This document shows positions 1 to 7,426 of a stretch of DNA of 64,000 nt, in pieces. The DNA is from Parvibaculum sp039973015 (GTDB taxonomy: Bacteria > Pseudomonadota > Alphaproteobacteria > Parvibaculales > Parvibaculaceae). The stretch lies in NCBI RefSeq assembly GCF_039973015.1, contig NZ_JBDWLT010000012.1, positions 1 through 64,000 of the forward strand. The letters run 5' to 3'. The translations under genes and the position numbers were made by a program. How positions within the stretch are numbered: position 1 is the stretch's first letter; each line of letters starts with the position of its first letter. A model generated the notes under the pieces. It worked only from the letters and a program-made list of their open reading frames with translations, had not been told where the DNA came from and did no database searches.

Positions 1-137
1 GCCGCTTCAACCTCCTCCTCGCCCTCTACAACAACACGCCCCGCAAATGCCTTGACTTCCGCACCCCCGCCGAACTCTTCTCGGAGAAACTGTTGCACTT
101 CAAATGTGAATCCACATCCCGGCTTTCGCCGGGATGA
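1..137 (+). pseudogene. IS30-family transposase, C-terminal fragment (5' end outside window)
   Basis: The frame starting at base 3 reads ALYNNTPRKCLDFRTPAELF and stops at 135-137. The NNTPRK..(G/D)F(R/K)TPAE signature is typical of the C-terminal end of IS30-family DDE transposases. Only about 44 residues lie in the window, so whether the complete gene exists upstream cannot be judged. The last codons run into a CCCGGC/GCCGGG palindrome. No terminal inverted repeat was recognised downstream, so the right end of the element is not defined. Confidence 0.7.
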
Positions 138-138
138 C
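112..138. repeat. Short palindromic repeat, copy 1 (TCCCGGCTTTCGCCGGGA)
   Basis: TCCCGG and CCGGGA arms flank a CTTTCG centre. Nearly the same sequence recurs at 360-381, after a hairpin terminator. It looks like a short REP-type intergenic palindrome. Copy 1 overlaps the stop codon of the transposase fragment. Confidence 0.6.
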
Positions 139-154
139 ACTTTTGTTTTTGCGA

Positions 155-290
155 GCCCCCGCCCCAAACCGTCTTCGACGGACTGGCCTTGCGCTTGCGC
201 TCCAGGCGTTCGAGGCTCGAAAAGGTCCACCGGACCTTTTCGCTTGCTGTGCAAGACGCCTCTCACCCCACAAGGGGAGGGTGGGATGGC
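155..290. repeat. Diverged member of the paired-palindrome intergenic family
   Basis: This stretch opens with CCCCCGCCCC and ends with CCCCACAAGGGGAGGGTGGG, the two ends seen in the better copies elsewhere in the window. The middle differs and contains a separate hairpin with arms AAAAGGTCC and GGACCTTTT at 220-240. No gene is visible between 138 and 407. Confidence 0.45.
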
Positions 291-300
291 TAGCTCATAG

Positions 301-332
301 TAAAAAGGGCGGCAACCGGAGTTGCCGCCCTT
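301..332 (-). terminator. Rho-independent terminator after the diiron protein gene
   Basis: On the minus strand a 10-bp perfect stem (GGGCGGCAAC / GTTGCCGCCC) with a 4-nt loop is followed by TTTTTA. It lies about 75 bases beyond the stop codon at 408 and has the right polarity to end that transcript. Confidence 0.85.
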
Positions 333-359
333 CATAGGCAAAGGCGTGGATGGCCCGGT

Positions 360-381
360 GATCCCGGCTTTCGCCGGGACA
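360..381. repeat. Short palindromic repeat, copy 2
   Basis: ATCCCGGCTTTCGCCGGGAC matches the copy at 112-138. It lies between the terminator and the stop of the diiron gene. Confidence 0.55.
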
Positions 382-407
382 GGCCCGGGCCATGACGTGA
401 CGGGGTG

Positions 408-1544
408 TTATTCAGCCGCCGACATGCGGTCGAGCGAGTAGGCGCCGCCGCCCTGGCCGTTCAGCTGGCGCAGGAACTTGATGCCTTCTTCCGCGATGTC
501 GTCGCCGATCATGCGGTCGCCCTCGCCATAGAGTTCCTTCATGTCGATGAAGGCGGCGTAGTTCATGGCCGTGCGGTCGGTGATGATGCCGGCTTTCAGG
601 AGCGTCTTGATCAGCACCCGGAAGATATTGCTCGATTCCTGCATCTCTTCGCGGATATTCGAATCCGTCATGGCTTCCATGAAGGCGCCCTGCACCCATT
701 CCCAGTCGAGACCGACGGCGACATAGATGTGCTTCTTCTGCTCGGGGCTGCCGAGATTGAAGAGCAGTACCTGGAAGACTTCCCAGGCCCAGTCTTCGAT
801 GGCGTCGCGCTCTTCCGTCTTCAGGTTCGGAATGGTGCGGTCCGCCCAGATCTTCCCGAACTTATGGTGGAAGGCTTCATCCGTCATGGTGAGCTGCATC
901 AGCTTCACCATGAGGGGGTCGCGGCCATATTTGTAGAAGGAGGCGAAGGCGCCCATTGCGAGGCCTTCGACCAGCATCTGCATGCCGACGAGCTTCTTCC
1001 AGACGAGCGGCGTGTTGACGAGTTCGGTGAGAACGTCGCCCAGTGCAGGACCAACGCCCACGGGCTTGCCCCAGCGCGCCTTGATGTAATTCGAGAAGCC
1101 CGCGACGTGACGTGCTTCCTCGCGGGTCTGGTTGGCGGCATATTCCTGCGCGCCCGGATCCTTCAGGATGTGGCAGAGGCTCGCCGACAGCGCGAGGGCA
1201 CCCGCTTCGCCATGAAGAATGGAGGAGAGCCCCCACTGCACATCCATGTTGACGAGCTTGATCTTCTGCTTCTCGTCGAGCTTGTCCTTCACCGCCGTCT
1301 TCAGGTCGGTGTTCTGCTCGGGATCGATCAGATACTCGTTTTCCATGTCGAAGGGCTGGGAGAAATCGACATACTTCTTGTCTTGCGGATCCCAGAAATG
1401 GTCGTGCGTCGCGGAAATGATCTTGTCGAATGCGGTCGAACGATTGCCGTAACGGTCGACTTCCATCATTGCGGGGAAGTCGTCCGGGGCGACGGCCTCA
1501 TAGGCCGAGTCGACGGTGATGTTGGTGGTGATCTTGCCGGTCAT
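408..1544 (-). CDS. Ferritin-like diiron-carboxylate protein (R2-like fold)
   Basis: The product is 378 residues. It carries two carboxylate-bridged diiron half-sites: a Glu in ILHGEAGA (about residue 113) followed by the ExxH motif in REEARHV, and a Glu in LVEGLAMG followed by the ExxH motif in TDEAFHH. This E-ExxH-E-ExxH order is that of ribonucleotide reductase R2, R2-like oxidases and aminobenzoate N-oxygenases, and the length fits R2-type proteins. The start at 1544 is preceded by AGGAGGAACC; the frame remains open further upstream without a ribosome site. There is no signal peptide. The substrate is unknown: oxidase, oxygenase and a non-catalytic role are all possible. The gene stands alone, with a perfect terminator downstream and a hairpin in its leader. 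Confidence 0.75.
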   Translation of the reverse strand: MTGKITTNITVDSAYEAVAPDDFPAMMEVDRYGNRSTAFDKIISATHDHFWDPQDKKYVDFSQPFDMENEYLIDPEQNTDLKTAVKDKLDEKQKIKLVNMDVQWGLSSILHGEAGALALSASLCHILKDPGAQEYAANQTREEARHVAGFSNYIKARWGKPVGVGPALGDVLTELVNTPLVWKKLVGMQMLVEGLAMGAFASFYKYGRDPLMVKLMQLTMTDEAFHHKFGKIWADRTIPNLKTEERDAIEDWAWEVFQVLLFNLGSPEQKKHIYVAVGLDWEWVQGAFMEAMTDSNIREEMQESSNIFRVLIKTLLKAGIITDRTAMNYAAFIDMKELYGEGDRMIGDDIAEEGIKFLRQLNGQGGGAYSLDRMSAAE

Positions 1545-1582
1545 GGTTCCTCCTGCTTCTCGGGATGCAGAAAGGCTCCAGA

Positions 1583-1625
1583 CCATTTTCAAGGCAGGTG
1601 GAATACCTGCCGGTTCGGAAAATGG
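1583..1625 (-). promoter_or_regulatory. Inverted repeat in the leader of the diiron gene
   Basis: CCATTTTC and GAAAATGG form the outer arms and GGCAGGT and ACCTGCC the inner arms, giving a two-part stem 39 bases upstream of the start codon. No T-run follows it on the minus strand. It could be an operator, a leader hairpin or a piece of the repeat that abuts it. Confidence 0.4.
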
Positions 1626-1636
1626 CCCAGATCATC

Positions 1637-1692
1637 GAGCGACGAGCAGATTTTCGTGACCGGATGAAAACGATCCAGTCATCATCTGCTCT
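1637..1692. repeat. Dispersed GAGCAGATTTT..GACCGGATG repeat, copy 1
   Basis: The stretch shares GCGACGAGCAGATTTTC and TGACCGGATG with the minus strand of 55791-55858 and ends in the same ATCTGCTCT. The internal palindrome is partly degraded here. It sits between two genes transcribed away from each other. Confidence 0.65.
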
Positions 1693-1825
1693 GGCCTCCA
1701 GCTCCCTTGTCCTCGAATATCAATATAGGCGTGAGGGTTAAGGGACGCAAAAAATAATGACGCCTTCGTCATTTTTATTGCCAAGCTGATGCAAGACTGG
1801 CGGAATCTGGCGCTTTCGAGAGGGG

Positions 1826-2659
1826 ATGAAAATGAGAAAAGACAAGGCCGAGACGGCGCATGGGACGCTCGCCTATATGGAGAGCGAGGGCCTCGAAGGC
1901 GAAAGCGCGGGCCCGGCCGTGCTGTTCATTCACGGCAACTCTTCGTGCAAGGAGATGTTCGCCAAGCAGTTCGAGGCACCGATGGCGAAGCGCTACCGCT
2001 TCATCGCTTTCGACCTGCCGGGACATGGCGAAAGCAGCGACGCGCCGGACCCGGCGCTCACCTATTCGATCCACGGCTTTGCCGATGCGGCGATGGCGCT
2101 GATGGAGGCGCTGAAGGTGGAGCGCGCTGTGGTGATGGGCTGGTCGCTCGGCGGACATGCGGCGCTCGAAATGCTGGAACGCTGGCCGGGCACGATCGCT
2201 GCCTGGATCACCGGCACGCCGCCCGCGGGCGGCGCCGACATGGCGGACGGGTTTTTGCCGACAGAGGAGATGGGCCTCACCTTCAAGGCGGAATTCACGG
2301 AAGAGGATGCGCGCACGCAAGTGCGTGGCGGGCTTGGCCAGAGCGTCGAAATGGAGCCCTGGATGCTGGCGGCGGCCTTGCGCGCGGATGGACGCTTTCG
2401 CCCGATGATGCTGCAATCGGCGATGGAGGGACGCGACGGCGACGGGCGCAAGATCGCGGAGACGGCGCCGCAGCCGCTCGCGGTCGTGACGGGCGGGGCG
2501 GAGCCCTATGTGAACAATGCGTTCCTCGAACGTGTCGGCTATCGCAATCTCTGGGACGGGAAGGTGCATGTGCTCGACGGGCTCGGCCATTCACCATTCC
2601 GGGAAGCGCCGGAGGTTTTCAATCCGCTGTTCGAGCGTTTTCTCGACGAGGTGAGCTGA
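1826..2659 (+). CDS. Alpha/beta-fold hydrolase
   Basis: The 277-residue protein has the alpha/beta hydrolase landmarks in order: oxyanion-hole LFIHGNSS (about 33-40), DLPGHGES (63-70), the nucleophile elbow GWSLGG with Ser107, and a C-terminal GLGHSP with the catalytic His near 255. The acid is probably in the GGAEPY segment. There is no signal peptide, so it is likely cytoplasmic. A purine-rich GAGAGGGG precedes the ATG; a second ATG two codons on is also possible. Such proteins act as esterases, lipases, epoxide or C-C hydrolases, and nothing here fixes the substrate. It is divergent from the diiron gene, which could reflect a shared substrate but is weak evidence. Confidence 0.8.
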   Translation: MKMRKDKAETAHGTLAYMESEGLEGESAGPAVLFIHGNSSCKEMFAKQFEAPMAKRYRFIAFDLPGHGESSDAPDPALTYSIHGFADAAMALMEALKVERAVVMGWSLGGHAALEMLERWPGTIAAWITGTPPAGGADMADGFLPTEEMGLTFKAEFTEEDARTQVRGGLGQSVEMEPWMLAAALRADGRFRPMMLQSAMEGRDGDGRKIAETAPQPLAVVTGGAEPYVNNAFLERVGYRNLWDGKVHVLDGLGHSPFREAPEVFNPLFERFLDEVS

Positions 2660-2672
2660 GGGAGAGTTTGCG

Positions 2673-2743
2673 CCGCCCCCGCCCCGAAATTCGGTGCGCT
2701 TCGCTTCCAAATTTCGACCCTCCCCAAGGGGAGGGTGGGCGGC
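2673..2743. repeat. Paired-palindrome family, pair A, left arm
   Basis: CCCCCGCCCCGAAATT, then a degenerate AAATTTCGACCCTCCCC and the AAGGGGAGGGTGGG hairpin. With the arm at 2819-2873 it forms an inverted pair separated by about 75 bases. In this pair the arms are in the opposite order to the other four pairs. Confidence 0.7.
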
Positions 2744-2818
2744 TGTTGTTATGTTGCATGGCATCTTTCAAACAAGATTGAGACGCGCGTAAAACACAGA
2801 AAACACGTTTTTCTTCCT

Positions 2819-2873
2819 ACCCTCCCCTTGGGGAGGGTCGAAAAATTCGGAAGAATTTTTCGGGGCGGGGGCA
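2819..2873. repeat. Paired-palindrome family, pair A, right arm
   Basis: ACCCTCCCCTTGGGGAGGGT is followed by CGAAAAATTCGGAAGAATTT and a GGGGCGGGGG tail. It is the inverse of the arm at 2673-2743 and ends just before the stop codon of the receiver gene at 2891. Confidence 0.7.
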
Positions 2874-2890
2874 GAATGAAGATAGGGAGT

Positions 2891-3385
2891 TCAACTGCGC
2901 CTTGCATCGAGGGAGCGTTTGGGCGAGGGGCCGCGATAACCCGGCTTGTCCAGGAAATGAACCGGCTTCGACACGGCGGCGACGATTGCCTCATACAGCG
3001 TGTCGGCGGAAAGCGGCTTGGTGAGATAGTCCGTCACGCCCTGATCGCGCGCATGGGTGACATTCTCGCGCCCGGCATGACCGGAGATCATGAGAATCGG
3101 CACATCGGGATTGGCGTTGCCGCCCGCTTCCACCGCGCGGATACGGCGCGTCATTTCATAGCCGTCCATCGGCACCATCGCGCCGTCGGTGATGATGATG
3201 TCGGGACGCCGGGCGGCAAAGGCGGCAAGACCCTTTTCGCCGTCGCGCGCGACAGCGATGTGAACGATACCCATCGACTCCAGAAGGGCAACGAGAAGAC
3301 GCTGCATTTCAACGCTGTCCTCGACCACGAGTATCTTCAGCTTACAGAAGAAGTCTTCGTCTGCTCTGGTCGGGATTTCGTTCAT
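2891..3385 (-). CDS. Single-domain response regulator (CheY-like), second receiver
   Basis: The 164-residue protein is one receiver domain plus a short basic tail. The acidic pair is in VVEDS (Glu22-Asp23), the phospho-acceptor is Asp67 in IIITDGAM and the conserved lysine is Lys123 in YLTKP. The tail carries KPGYRGP followed by basic residues, like the YRGPDRRRR tail of the receiver at 3951-4448, so the two are paralogues. The start codon overlaps the stop of the Hpt gene by ATGA. It probably receives phosphate from, or passes it to, that Hpt protein; the output target is unknown. Confidence 0.85.
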   Translation of the reverse strand: MNEIPTRADEDFFCKLKILVVEDSVEMQRLLVALLESMGIVHIAVARDGEKGLAAFAARRPDIIITDGAMVPMDGYEMTRRIRAVEAGGNANPDVPILMISGHAGRENVTHARDQGVTDYLTKPLSADTLYEAIVAAVSKPVHFLDKPGYRGPSPKRSLDARRS

Positions 3386-3939
3386 CCCCGTTTTCTCTGG
3401 CTGCCGCGTTCGCTGACATCCGAACCGATCAGCCGGTCGAGCGCATTCAGCGTTTCCGTGGTGATGGCGGGGTCGGTTCCGGGATTTTCGAGCGCGTCGC
3501 GGATCGCATCGACATGGAAATTGACGACGGTGCCGTCATTCCAGTCTCCGTCGCGCGAGTGTTCGACGTAGCGGCAAAGCGAATCCGCGAACTGCCCGAC
3601 AATGGCGTAGCCGAAGGTTCCCGCGAGGCCGCGCATGTCATGCGCCAGCATATAGAAACGCTCGCGCGCTTCCTTGTCGCCCCGGCAGGCGGGCTCGACG
3701 AGGATCTGGAGCATGGCGATCTGCGATTTCAGCGAGTCGGCATATTTCGTTTCGAGTTCGCGGATCGTCGTCTGCATCTGTTCGAGGACGCGCGGGTCGA
3801 GGCGCATCGGTGCAACATAATCCGACCCGAGCTTGCGTTCCGCGATGGAGGGGACGCGAATGAAGCGGACGTCGAGAGGCGGCGCTTCCTCGCGCGCTTC
3901 ATCGCCGGCCAGTCTGGAGAGGGGTCTGCGTTCGATCAT
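3382..3939 (-). CDS. Histidine phosphotransfer (Hpt) domain protein
   Basis: The 185-residue protein holds the helical motif MLAHDMRGLAGTFGY with His100 as the likely phospho-accepting histidine, matching the HxxKGxxxxxG pattern of Hpt domains with Arg in place of Lys. About 50 N-terminal residues are of low complexity and unassigned, and a coiled helix follows (about 50-80). It lies between two single-domain receivers and overlaps the next gene by four bases. This suggests a phosphorelay shuttle; the kinase must be encoded elsewhere because none is nearby. Confidence 0.7.
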   Translation of the reverse strand: MIERRPLSRLAGDEAREEAPPLDVRFIRVPSIAERKLGSDYVAPMRLDPRVLEQMQTTIRELETKYADSLKSQIAMLQILVEPACRGDKEARERFYMLAHDMRGLAGTFGYAIVGQFADSLCRYVEHSRDGDWNDGTVVNFHVDAIRDALENPGTDPAITTETLNALDRLIGSDVSERGSQRKRG

Positions 3940-3950
3940 GGGTGTGCACC

Positions 3951-4448
3951 TCAGAGCAGGGCGATCGAATTGCGCCGGTCGTCGCCCTTGAAGGGGCGTT
4001 CGCGGCGGCGCCGGTCCGGCCCGCGATAGGTCGGCGTCTCGACGAACTGGCGAGGCCGGTCGAGCACCTGGATCAGACGCTCGTAGAGACCGCGGGCGGA
4101 AATGGGCTTGGAGAGAAACTCGCTGATGCCGATATCGCGGGCGCGCTCGACGGAGGCAATGTCGGTGTGGCCCGAAACCATGATGATCGGCACCATGCCA
4201 AGGGCGTGGCCCCGGATGCTGCGCAGCTTGCTGGCGAAGGAAAAGCCGTCCATCGGCATCATCGCGGCATCCGTAATGATGAGGTCGGGTTCTTTCGTAT
4301 GGACGATGGAGAGAGCTTCGTCACCGTCGATGGCGAGAAGCACTTCCTTGACGCCAAGCGCCTGGAGCAGCGTCATCAGGAGATGGCGCATATAGGCGCT
4401 GTCATCCACGACGAGAATCGTCAGCTTTTCAAAAAGAGCTACAGACAT
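3951..4448 (-). CDS. Single-domain response regulator (CheY-like), first receiver
   Basis: The 165-residue receiver has VVDDS at residues 13-17, the phospho-acceptor Asp60 in LIITDAAMMPMDG and Lys114 in FLSKP. The C-terminal tail has PTYRGPDRRRRERP and shares its layout with the receiver at 2891-3385. I chose the ATG at 4448 because the receiver fold begins directly after it and GGGGG precedes it. A longer frame begins at 4523 but adds a low-complexity extension. It is first in a three-gene receiver, Hpt, receiver operon. Confidence 0.85.
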   Translation of the reverse strand: MSVALFEKLTILVVDDSAYMRHLLMTLLQALGVKEVLLAIDGDEALSIVHTKEPDLIITDAAMMPMDGFSFASKLRSIRGHALGMVPIIMVSGHTDIASVERARDIGISEFLSKPISARGLYERLIQVLDRPRQFVETPTYRGPDRRRRERPFKGDDRRNSIALL

Positions 4449-4618
4449 CGAACCCCCGCTTGCTTGCCTGCGTTGTGCAGCACGGGGTGCGGATTGCCCC
4501 CCGCGCTCCCCCATGTGTCTCAACCTTAACGGGAAGGTCTTAACAAAAGGGAACCGGGAAGCGGCGGAAAGCCGCGCGTTTGCGGCTTTGGCGGTTCAGG
4601 GATGGTTAAGGAACGGGC

Positions 4619-5506
4619 TCAGGCGCGGGCCGAAACGAGCCAGACCGCACCGCCGAGCCGGACCTCGCCATCGGAGACATGACCGGCGAGCGCCTCGCGT
4701 ACGGCATCCGCCGCGCGGGTTTTCGTCTCGTCCGGCAGTTCCTTGAGGGCGCGCGAAAGCGGACCGATTTCGAGCGTCTGTTCCAATGCCGCCCCGACCG
4801 GATCATCGCCACGGCCAAGCGAAAGCGAGGCGTCGAAAGCCTCGATGGCGATGTCGCGATAGCCCGCATCCTTGAGGACGCCGCGGAAGCGATCGGGGTC
4901 GGCGAAGGCGAAGGGACCGGGCGTGCCGGGCAGGGGCGGCTCCTGCGGCGGGAGATGGGGCAGGGCGGCGAAGAAGGGCACGGAGACCCAGCCGTTTTCC
5001 TTCATCGGCCGCCAGCAGACGAAGGCGATGCGGCCGGACGTTCCGAGCGAGGGCTTCATATGCGAGAAGGCGGCGACGGGATCGGCGAAGAACATGATGC
5101 CGAAGCGGGAGACGAGAAGATCGAAGGCGCCTGCGCCGAAATCATGCGTGGCGGCATCGGCCAGCATGAATTCCGCATGGCCGCCGGATGTCCCGGCGCG
5201 TTCCTCTGCCCGCTTCCGGGCGCGCGCGATCATGGGGCCGGAAATGTCGACGCCGAGGGCATGGCCCGCGGGGCCCGCATGCTCCGCCGCCTCGAAGGTC
5301 GTCGCGCCGCAACCGCAGCCGATATCCATGAGGCGTTCACCGGGCTTGATGTCGGCAAGTTCGAGCACCGCGCTGGAGAAGGGCTGGAGCATGGCGTCCA
5401 GCTTGTCCTGATAACGCGCCCAGCGTTCTCCCGCATCGCCGTTCCAGTAGTCGATCTGATCGGCGTTGGGGCCGCTTGCGGCGAGGGGGGTGGCGGGTGT
5501 CGTCAT
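4619..5506 (-). CDS. Class I SAM-dependent methyltransferase
   Basis: The 295-residue protein has motif I at about residues 58-67 (DIGCGCGATT), an acidic LGVDIS strand end, a LADAATHDF segment and the FDLLVSRFGIMFF post-motif typical of UbiE-like small-molecule methyltransferases. The ATG at 5506 follows GGAGGAGAGCCCC. The open frame upstream to 5704 overlaps the neighbour and is low-complexity, so it was not used. The substrate is unknown. It lies between the flagellin-like gene and the receiver operon on the same strand, though the gap of about 170 bases to the receivers argues for separate transcription. Confidence 0.8.
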   Translation of the reverse strand: MTTPATPLAASGPNADQIDYWNGDAGERWARYQDKLDAMLQPFSSAVLELADIKPGERLMDIGCGCGATTFEAAEHAGPAGHALGVDISGPMIARARKRAEERAGTSGGHAEFMLADAATHDFGAGAFDLLVSRFGIMFFADPVAAFSHMKPSLGTSGRIAFVCWRPMKENGWVSVPFFAALPHLPPQEPPLPGTPGPFAFADPDRFRGVLKDAGYRDIAIEAFDASLSLGRGDDPVGAALEQTLEIGPLSRALKELPDETKTRAADAVREALAGHVSDGEVRLGGAVWLVSARA

Positions 5507-5558
5507 GGGGCTCTCCTCCGGTGGGAGCCCTTCTTTAGCACGAAACCGGCAGGCGAGG

Positions 5559-6419
5559 TCAGTCCGGGCTTTTGGTTTCGGCTTCGGCTTCGGTTTCGTT
5601 TTTGGGGGACCGGCTTTCGAGGCGCTCGGCGAGGGCGCGGAGCTTGTCCTCGACGGCGTCCATGCCGAGTTCATATTCGGTGCGCGGGGCGGGCGCATCG
5701 TCATCGGCGCCGGTCGGCAGGCGGGTTTCTATGGCGTGGCTTCCCGCCAGTTCGCGGAGCCGGGCGAGACGGTCGGAGATGAGGGCGGCGTGGTCGGCGA
5801 AACGCTCGCTGACGGTGAAGGCGCGCTCGCGGGCCTTTACAAGTTCGGCGGCGATTGCCTCGATCTCGGCGTCGCTGGCAAAGGCGTCGCGGGGTGGCGA
5901 GAGGGAAAGCCCCGCCTCGCCGGTGGTGAGGTTCGCGACCTGAATGGCGATGCCGGAGCGGCCATCGCCATCGAGGGGGATATCGAAGGTGGTGAGTGTG
6001 CCGCCGATGCGCCGGCCCGCGATCAGGTTCACGCGGTTATGCGAGGCGGAACCGGCGATGGCGTCGATCTCGGCGCGGAGGTCGTCATAACGGCCGGCGA
6101 GAAGCGCGCGGCGGCCATGATCCTCGCTTGAAGCGGCGTCGCGCACCAGATCGGCGGCCTCGCGCAGGCGCTCGGCGATGGCGTCCATAGCGAGGACGGC
6201 GGTTTCGATGGTGGAGAGGGCGGTGGCGATATGCTGGCCGAGTTCGGCGGCCGACAGCGAGCCTGCCGCGTTGCCGCGAATGCGCAGCGCGCGCTGAACC
6301 GCCTCCGGCGTCACCGAAGGCGTTTCCTCGGCGGACGGCGCAATGTCGCGCCGGCCCCGCAATCGCGAGAGAATGCCCATCATCTTTTGCCCAAGCCCAT
6401 GCCTTGCCAGCTTCCGCAT
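5559..6419 (-). CDS. Flagellin-like domain protein, atypical
   Basis: The 286-residue protein contains a helix pair resembling the flagellin N-terminal D1 region: IETAVLAMDAIAERLREAAD, then YDDLRAEIDAIAGSASHNRV and NLIAG, which parallels the flagellin pattern of a helix, y..l..eid.ia, fnginLl.G. A later helix (about residues 185-230) resembles the C-terminal helix. The canonical flagellin N-terminus (INTN...RLSSG) is missing; instead there is a short basic start, and the C-terminus is an acidic, low-complexity tail. It may therefore not polymerise into a filament. The start is uncertain: no strong ribosome site precedes 6419, and ATG codons some 12 codons in are alternatives. No flagellar genes are adjacent. 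The assignment is by pattern only. Confidence 0.5.
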   Translation of the reverse strand: MRKLARHGLGQKMMGILSRLRGRRDIAPSAEETPSVTPEAVQRALRIRGNAAGSLSAAELGQHIATALSTIETAVLAMDAIAERLREAADLVRDAASSEDHGRRALLAGRYDDLRAEIDAIAGSASHNRVNLIAGRRIGGTLTTFDIPLDGDGRSGIAIQVANLTTGEAGLSLSPPRDAFASDAEIEAIAAELVKARERAFTVSERFADHAALISDRLARLRELAGSHAIETRLPTGADDDAPAPRTEYELGMDAVEDKLRALAERLESRSPKNETEAEAETKSPD

Positions 6420-6496
6420 GGAAACCGGCGTGCGGGGTGAGACTAGCGCGGAGAATATTGACGAGGTCTAAAGGAGGCTCATGTTAGGTTTCGTCC

Positions 6497-6973
6497 ATGC
6501 TTCACCCCAGCGCGATCATCTGGAAAATCGGCCGACCTCTCCTGCGCCTCTACTGGCGGGTGAGCCGCCCGCTGACGGCGGGTGTGCGGGGCATGGTGTT
6601 CGATGAGCGGGGCCATGTGCTGCTGGTGCGCCACACCTATATTCCGGGCTGGTATCTGCCGGGGGGTGGCGTGGAGCGCGGCGAGACCATGCTGACCTCG
6701 CTGCGGCGCGAGCTGGAAGAGGAAGCGGGCGTCATGCTCACCGGCGAGGCGCGGCTTCATGGGCTCTATGCGAATTTCCGCGAGTTCAAATCCGACCATG
6801 TGGCGCTTTATGTGGTGGCGCATGGCGACTATGAGCACGAGCCCCGTCGCTCGCTGGAAATCGCGGAGAGCGGTTTTTATGCGCCGGATGCGCTGCCGGA
6901 GGGCATTACGCCCTCGACGGCGCGGCGGATTGCGGAAGTGTGCGAAGGGCACCGGCCGGACGAGCTCTGGTAA
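6497..6973 (+). CDS. NUDIX hydrolase
   Basis: The 158-residue protein has a complete Nudix box at about residues 57-79: GGGVERGETMLTSLRRELEE followed by EAGV, matching GX5EX7REUXEEXGU. The domain begins at TAGVRGMVFD after a short basic, aromatic N-terminus. Members hydrolyse nucleoside diphosphates linked to another moiety; the substrate here is not predictable. It is divergent from the flagellin-like gene and followed after 82 bases by a small exported protein. Confidence 0.85.
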   Translation: MLHPSAIIWKIGRPLLRLYWRVSRPLTAGVRGMVFDERGHVLLVRHTYIPGWYLPGGGVERGETMLTSLRRELEEEAGVMLTGEARLHGLYANFREFKSDHVALYVVAHGDYEHEPRRSLEIAESGFYAPDALPEGITPSTARRIAEVCEGHRPDELW

Positions 6974-7055
6974 CGCCCAGGCGCGCGAGAAAGCGGCGGC
7001 GGTCCCTTTTTCGCCCAAATTTTCGGACTAGCTGATGTTCCGACCGGAGGACGCC

Positions 7056-7424
7056 ATGAGAAAAATGCTCGTGACAGGATTTATCGCCATCGCCCTCGCG
7101 CTGGGGAGCACGCCCGCATTTGCGCAGGACGAGGTGAACTGGCAGGCGCTGCCGCAGGAAAAGGCGGCGCTTCAGGCACTCGACACGCAGCAGACGCGCG
7201 CGCTGCGAAATTCGGTACGCCATTGCGACGATCTCGGACGCGCGGACCATTCGGGCACGCCTTGCGTGTTTCTCGATCTGGACCGTGTGATGCGGCAAAG
7301 CGAGGAACCGGCGCTCAAGGCCTATCACTTCGCGCTGCCGCGCCACATGCGCTACGACGAAGCGCGCAATCAGGGCGCTGCCATCGAGCGGGTGAAGAAA
7401 TTGCGCGCGGACGCGCTCGACTGA
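7056..7424 (+). CDS. Small exported protein of unknown function
   Basis: The 122-residue product begins MRKMLVTGFIAIALALG and has an AFA-QDE signal-peptidase I site. The ATG at 7056 is chosen because GGAGGACGCC precedes it; an in-frame start at 7035 lacks a site. The mature part has two cysteines (HCDD and TPCVF) that could form a disulfide and is otherwise charged. I recognise no family. It is convergent with the GST gene, with only two bases between the stops. Confidence 0.7.
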   Translation: MRKMLVTGFIAIALALGSTPAFAQDEVNWQALPQEKAALQALDTQQTRALRNSVRHCDDLGRADHSGTPCVFLDLDRVMRQSEEPALKAYHFALPRHMRYDEARNQGAAIERVKKLRADALD

Positions 7425-7426
7425 CG

